From CAMEON01 sp964463245 (GTDB lineage Bacteria; Bacillota; Clostridia; Oscillospirales; CAG-272): a stretch of 16,272 nucleotides of DNA. The notes under the pieces were generated by a model. It was not told where the DNA came from. It was given only the letters and a program-made list of their open reading frames with translations, and did not search any database. A program made the translations under genes and the position numbers. Shown piece by piece: positions 13,484-16,272 of the stretch (the stretch's first letter is position 1; every line of letters begins with the position of its first letter). The stretch lies in contig CAYXBU010000046.1 in the NCBI GenBank assembly GCA_964463245.1, positions 1 to 16,272 of the forward strand, in the 5' to 3' direction.

Positions 13484-15532
13484 TTACTTGGACGCTACCG
13501 CCGCGATGACCTTGGAGGCCACATTGGCGGGAACGGTGTCGTATCCGGTCACGGCAAAGTCGAACCAGCCGCGTCCCTGGGTCATAGCCCGCAAGGCGAT
13601 GGGGTAATCCGACAGCTCGGACTTGGGAGCCGAGGCCTCGACAGTGGTGTATCCGGTCTTGCCTTCGCAGGGATGCATACCCAGCACGGCGGCGCGGCGC
13701 TTGTTGAGGTCGCCCATCACATCACCCACCAGTGCCTCGGGCACGGTGACCGCCAGATCGCCGACCGGCTCCAGCAGGACGGGTGCGCCCAGCTCCAGGC
13801 ACTTCTTGTATGCCAGGTTGGCGGCGGTACGGAAGGAAAGCTCATCCGAGTCCACGGCATGGTAGGAGCCGTCGTACAGTTCGGCACGCAGGCGCACCAG
13901 CGGGAAGCCGACGGCACCCTTGGCCATAGCATCCTGCAGCCCCTTCTCGACGGCGGGGATAAAGTTCTTCGGGACAGAGCCGCCCACAGTGGCATCCACA
14001 AAGGTCAGACCCTCGTCCTCGCCGGGTGCAAAGCGGATCTTGACGTGGCCGTACTGACCGGAGCCGCCGTTCTGCTTCTTGTGCTTGCCCTCGACATCGC
14101 AGGACTTGGTGATCTTCTCGCGGTAAGCGATCTTCGGCTCGTCCAGCTTGACCGTCACGCCAAAGCGGGACTTCAGCTTGGCGGCCAGCACCGACAGGTG
14201 CATATCCCCCATGCCGTAGATCAGCATCTGCTTGGTCTCGGGGTTGTTCTCGTAGCGCAGGGTCAGGTCTTCCTCGATCATCTTGGTGATGGCCTGGGAG
14301 ATCTTGCTCTCGTCCTTGGCGGTCTCGGGCTGGATGGCGCGGCACATATACGGCGTGGGGTACTTGATGCCCTCATAAGCGATCTCGCCCATGGAAAGGG
14401 TGTCTCCCGTGTTGGTGCCGGTCAGCTTGGCGATCATACCGAGGTCGCCGCAGCACAGCTCCTCCACCTCGTTCTGCTCCTTGCCCTTCATGACGTAGAT
14501 GTGTGCCATCTTCTCGGTCACGCCGGTACGCAGGTTGCGCAGGGACATATCCTGCTTGAGGGTGCCCGCCATGACCTTAAAGAAGGACATCTTGCCCACG
14601 AACGGGTCGGCGATGGTCTTGTATACGAACAGCGCGGGGTCGCCCTCGACGTTGATCTCGATGTGCTTGCCCTCGGCGTCCTTCTCGAACTTCCGTGCGG
14701 TCGGACGGGGGAAGGAGCCTGCGATGGCATCCAGCATGGCCACGATGCCCCAGAGGTGGACGGCGGAGCCGCAGTAGACCGGGACGATGGTGCCCTGGAT
14801 GATACCGTTGTGCAGAGCCTCGACCGACTCCTCCAGCGTGAAGGACTCACCCTCGAAGAACTTCTCCATCAGCTCGTCAGCTGTGCCGGCGAGAGCCTCG
14901 TTGAGCGCATCCTTGAACTCGGAGGCGGTGTGCTCCCAGCCGATGCGCATGGCGATCTCGGTGCGCTTGCCCTTCTCGTCGTACTTGAAGGGCTTCATGG
15001 TCAGCAGGTCGATCATGGTGACATCCTTGCCGGTCTCCACGGGAATGAAGACGGGGCAGACCGACACGCCGAAGGTGGCGTGCAGCTGACGGAACACCCG
15101 CTCGAACTTGCACTCGTCATCGTCGCACTTATTGACAAAGAAGGCACGGGGAATGCCCGCCTCGCAGGCGGCATCCCACGCCAGCTCGGTACCGACCTCG
15201 ACACCGGCCTTTCCGTCCACGCAGATGACGGCAGCATCCGCTACGCGGACGGCCTGCTTGACCTCACCCGCAAAATCCAGGAATCCGGGGGTATCAATGA
15301 CATTGATCTTAGCATCCTTCCAGGTCATAGCGGCGGGGGTAGCAGACAGCGAGAAGCCGCGTGCCCGCGCCTCCGGGTCATAGTCGCAGGCGGTATTGCC
15401 CTGCGTGACGTTCCCGAGGCGATCAATGGCACCGGTCACGTACAGCATCGCCTCGGCGACCGAAGTCTTTCCGCAACCGCCGTGACCCAGGAGAGCCAGG
15501 TTTCGGATCTGTTTGGTATTGAATGCAGCCAT
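13484..15532 (-). CDS. Elongation factor G-like translational GTPase (paralog type)
   Basis: This 682-residue GTPase has the full EF-G domain plan. The G domain has P-loop GHGGCGKTS (16-24), DTPG (80-83) and NKCD (134-137). A beta-barrel domain II, domain III, the domain IV stretch NGGSGQYGHVKIRF and the C-terminal domain V follow. Switch I reads RARGFSLSA where canonical EF-G has RGITI with the Mg2+-binding threonine. This is typical of the EF-G-like group found beside true EF-G in Bacillota and in Thermus (EF-G-2), so I do not call it the housekeeping fusA. It presumably acts on the ribosome. Whether it supports translocation, recycling or another step is not known from sequence. The start ATG at 15530-15532 has AAAGGTGA six bases upstream. 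It is monocistronic with its own promoter and candidate terminators. No ribosomal-protein or EF-Tu genes flank it, which also fits a paralog. Confidence 0.88.
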   Translation of the reverse strand: MAAFNTKQIRNLALLGHGGCGKTSVAEAMLYVTGAIDRLGNVTQGNTACDYDPEARARGFSLSATPAAMTWKDAKINVIDTPGFLDFAGEVKQAVRVADAAVICVDGKAGVEVGTELAWDAACEAGIPRAFFVNKCDDDECKFERVFRQLHATFGVSVCPVFIPVETGKDVTMIDLLTMKPFKYDEKGKRTEIAMRIGWEHTASEFKDALNEALAGTADELMEKFFEGESFTLEESVEALHNGIIQGTIVPVYCGSAVHLWGIVAMLDAIAGSFPRPTARKFEKDAEGKHIEINVEGDPALFVYKTIADPFVGKMSFFKVMAGTLKQDMSLRNLRTGVTEKMAHIYVMKGKEQNEVEELCCGDLGMIAKLTGTNTGDTLSMGEIAYEGIKYPTPYMCRAIQPETAKDESKISQAITKMIEEDLTLRYENNPETKQMLIYGMGDMHLSVLAAKLKSRFGVTVKLDEPKIAYREKITKSCDVEGKHKKQNGGSGQYGHVKIRFAPGEDEGLTFVDATVGGSVPKNFIPAVEKGLQDAMAKGAVGFPLVRLRAELYDGSYHAVDSDELSFRTAANLAYKKCLELGAPVLLEPVGDLAVTVPEALVGDVMGDLNKRRAAVLGMHPCEGKTGYTTVEASAPKSELSDYPIALRAMTQGRGWFDFAVTGYDTVPANVASKVIAAVASK

Positions 15533-15682
15533 AATGATTCACCTTTTATCCGCCGCCGGACGCGTATGCGGCCGGGAGAGGACACCTTTCATTCTATAAT
15601 ATATCGTCACCAAGTGGTGCAGGATCTCGTTCCGGTATACAAAAAAATGGATACAAATACCCCTTATTTTGGCAACACTCAT

Positions 15683-15711
15683 ATTATACAGGATTTGGCT
15701 TTTCTTTTCAA
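15683..15711 (-). promoter_or_regulatory. Consensus sigma-A-type promoter of the EF-G-like gene
   Basis: On the minus strand TTGAAA (15706-15711) and a perfect TATAAT (15683-15688) are spaced by 17 bases in an AT-rich patch. The expected start is near 15676, giving a leader of about 144 nt. No known riboswitch was recognised in that leader. Confidence 0.82.
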
Positions 15712-15809
15712 TATCTGAAAAGTATATTTTTTGACATTGGGTGTAGAAATTCAGCTCTTGTTTTTGTGCATTAGTAACAAAGTTGAATGTTGTTCGGTTA
15801 CCATTGGCT

Positions 15810-16260
15810 TTGGCGGAAGGTCGCCTGCCGAGCGCGGATACCATCCCTGCGGGAAACCCGCAGGGGGCGCACCCGGGGTTATGTCGACTAATGCTTTTGC
15901 CCCCTCACCCCCCGACCCCCTCTCCCGGCGGGAGAGGGGGAGCCCGCGTTTATTTATATGCAAGGGGCTCCGCCCCTTGCATTCCCGAGGCGGTAGCCGG
16001 AGAGTAGCGAAAACCTCCGAGGGGGGCTTGGACGGGAGGTCGCCCGCCGGGCGCGGATATGGGACGCGCCCGGGGTTGCGAACCCCGCGCCCTGAGGGGA
16101 GTTTGGCGGAAGGTCGCCCGCCGGGCGCGGATACGGGACGCGCCCGGATTTATTCGTTCGCATAAGGCTTTTGTCCCCACCCCCTGCCCCCTCCCCCACG
16201 GGGAGGGGGTGGCCAACGTTATTTTATGCAGGGGAGCCTGCGGCTCCCCTGCACCCCAGC
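15810..16260. repeat. Two tandem copies of a GC-rich, hairpin-rich composite intergenic repeat
   Basis: A head motif TTGGCGGAAGGTCGCC, followed by GCCGRGCGCGGATA, occurs at 15810 and 16103, with a diverged extra head at 16028. After each main head come GCTTTTG (15893; 16168), a C/G-rich stem-loop (15916-15940, CCCCCTCTCCCG arm; 16187-16209, CCCCCTCCCC arm), a GTTATTT- or GTTTATTT-like AT link, and a second stem-loop starting ATGCARGGG (15958-15982, 11-bp arms; 16227-16253, 12-bp arms). The copies thus share order and spacing, not just base composition. Open frames through this block are low-complexity and have no family features. It fills most of the 740 bases right of the EF-G-like gene, and I see no gene there. 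The block may continue past the window edge. Confidence 0.7.
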
Positions 16261-16272
16261 CGATTATGCCGG

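Noticed and set aside
15731..16216. Several open frames of 60-144 codons across the right end
   Set aside because: They are made of the GC-rich repeats, and both strands give Pro/Arg/Gly-rich text without motifs or ribosome binding sites.

Overview
The window looks like a chromosomal segment from a moderately high-GC member of the Clostridia (Bacillota), perhaps an uncultured gut lineage. This is inference. The grounds are strong AGGAGG-type ribosome binding sites, consensus TTGNNN/17 bp/TATAAT promoters, a lipoprotein-anchored Opp-type peptide transporter, a D-amino acid transaminase, an EF-G-like paralog and a BspA-type leucine-rich-repeat relic. No rRNA, tRNA, CRISPR array, integrase or transposase was seen.

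Layout. 1-909 (+) holds a ribokinase that lacks only its first few residues at the window edge. It converges on a D-amino acid transaminase (964-1809, -) across a shared hairpin terminator. 1955-2744 (-) is a decayed LRR_5/BspA-like gene with an in-frame stop and an out-of-frame deletion. 3062-4444 (+) encodes a COG2509-type FAD-dependent dehydrogenase. It ends at a second bidirectional terminator facing the transporter operon.

4520-12875 (-) is one operon in transcription order: lipoprotein substrate-binding protein, OppB, OppC, OppD, OppF, small membrane protein. A consensus promoter (13097-13125) precedes a leader of about 215 nt with strong hairpins, and more hairpins separate the binding-protein gene from oppB. 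The genes OppB to the small protein are tightly spaced or overlapping. Upstream, 13484-15532 (-) encodes an EF-G-like GTPase with its own promoter and candidate terminators. From about 15810 to the window end there are two tandem copies of a GC-rich, hairpin-rich composite repeat and no credible gene.

The main discovery candidate is the transporter. OppC carries about 335 extra residues between its first membrane helix and the FGTD motif, and these read as seven RCC1-like repeats, so an extracellular beta-propeller is predicted inside a permease subunit. OppF carries about 180 extra residues of coiled-coil type between Walker A and the Q-loop, with its catalytic motifs intact. The binding protein appears circularly permuted: the segment that normally closes an SBP_bac_5 protein at the C-terminus sits near its N-terminus and is missing from the end. 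Three remodelled subunits in one operon suggest a specialised peptide or glycan-peptide importer with an outside docking module and an inside contact arm. The function is not known.
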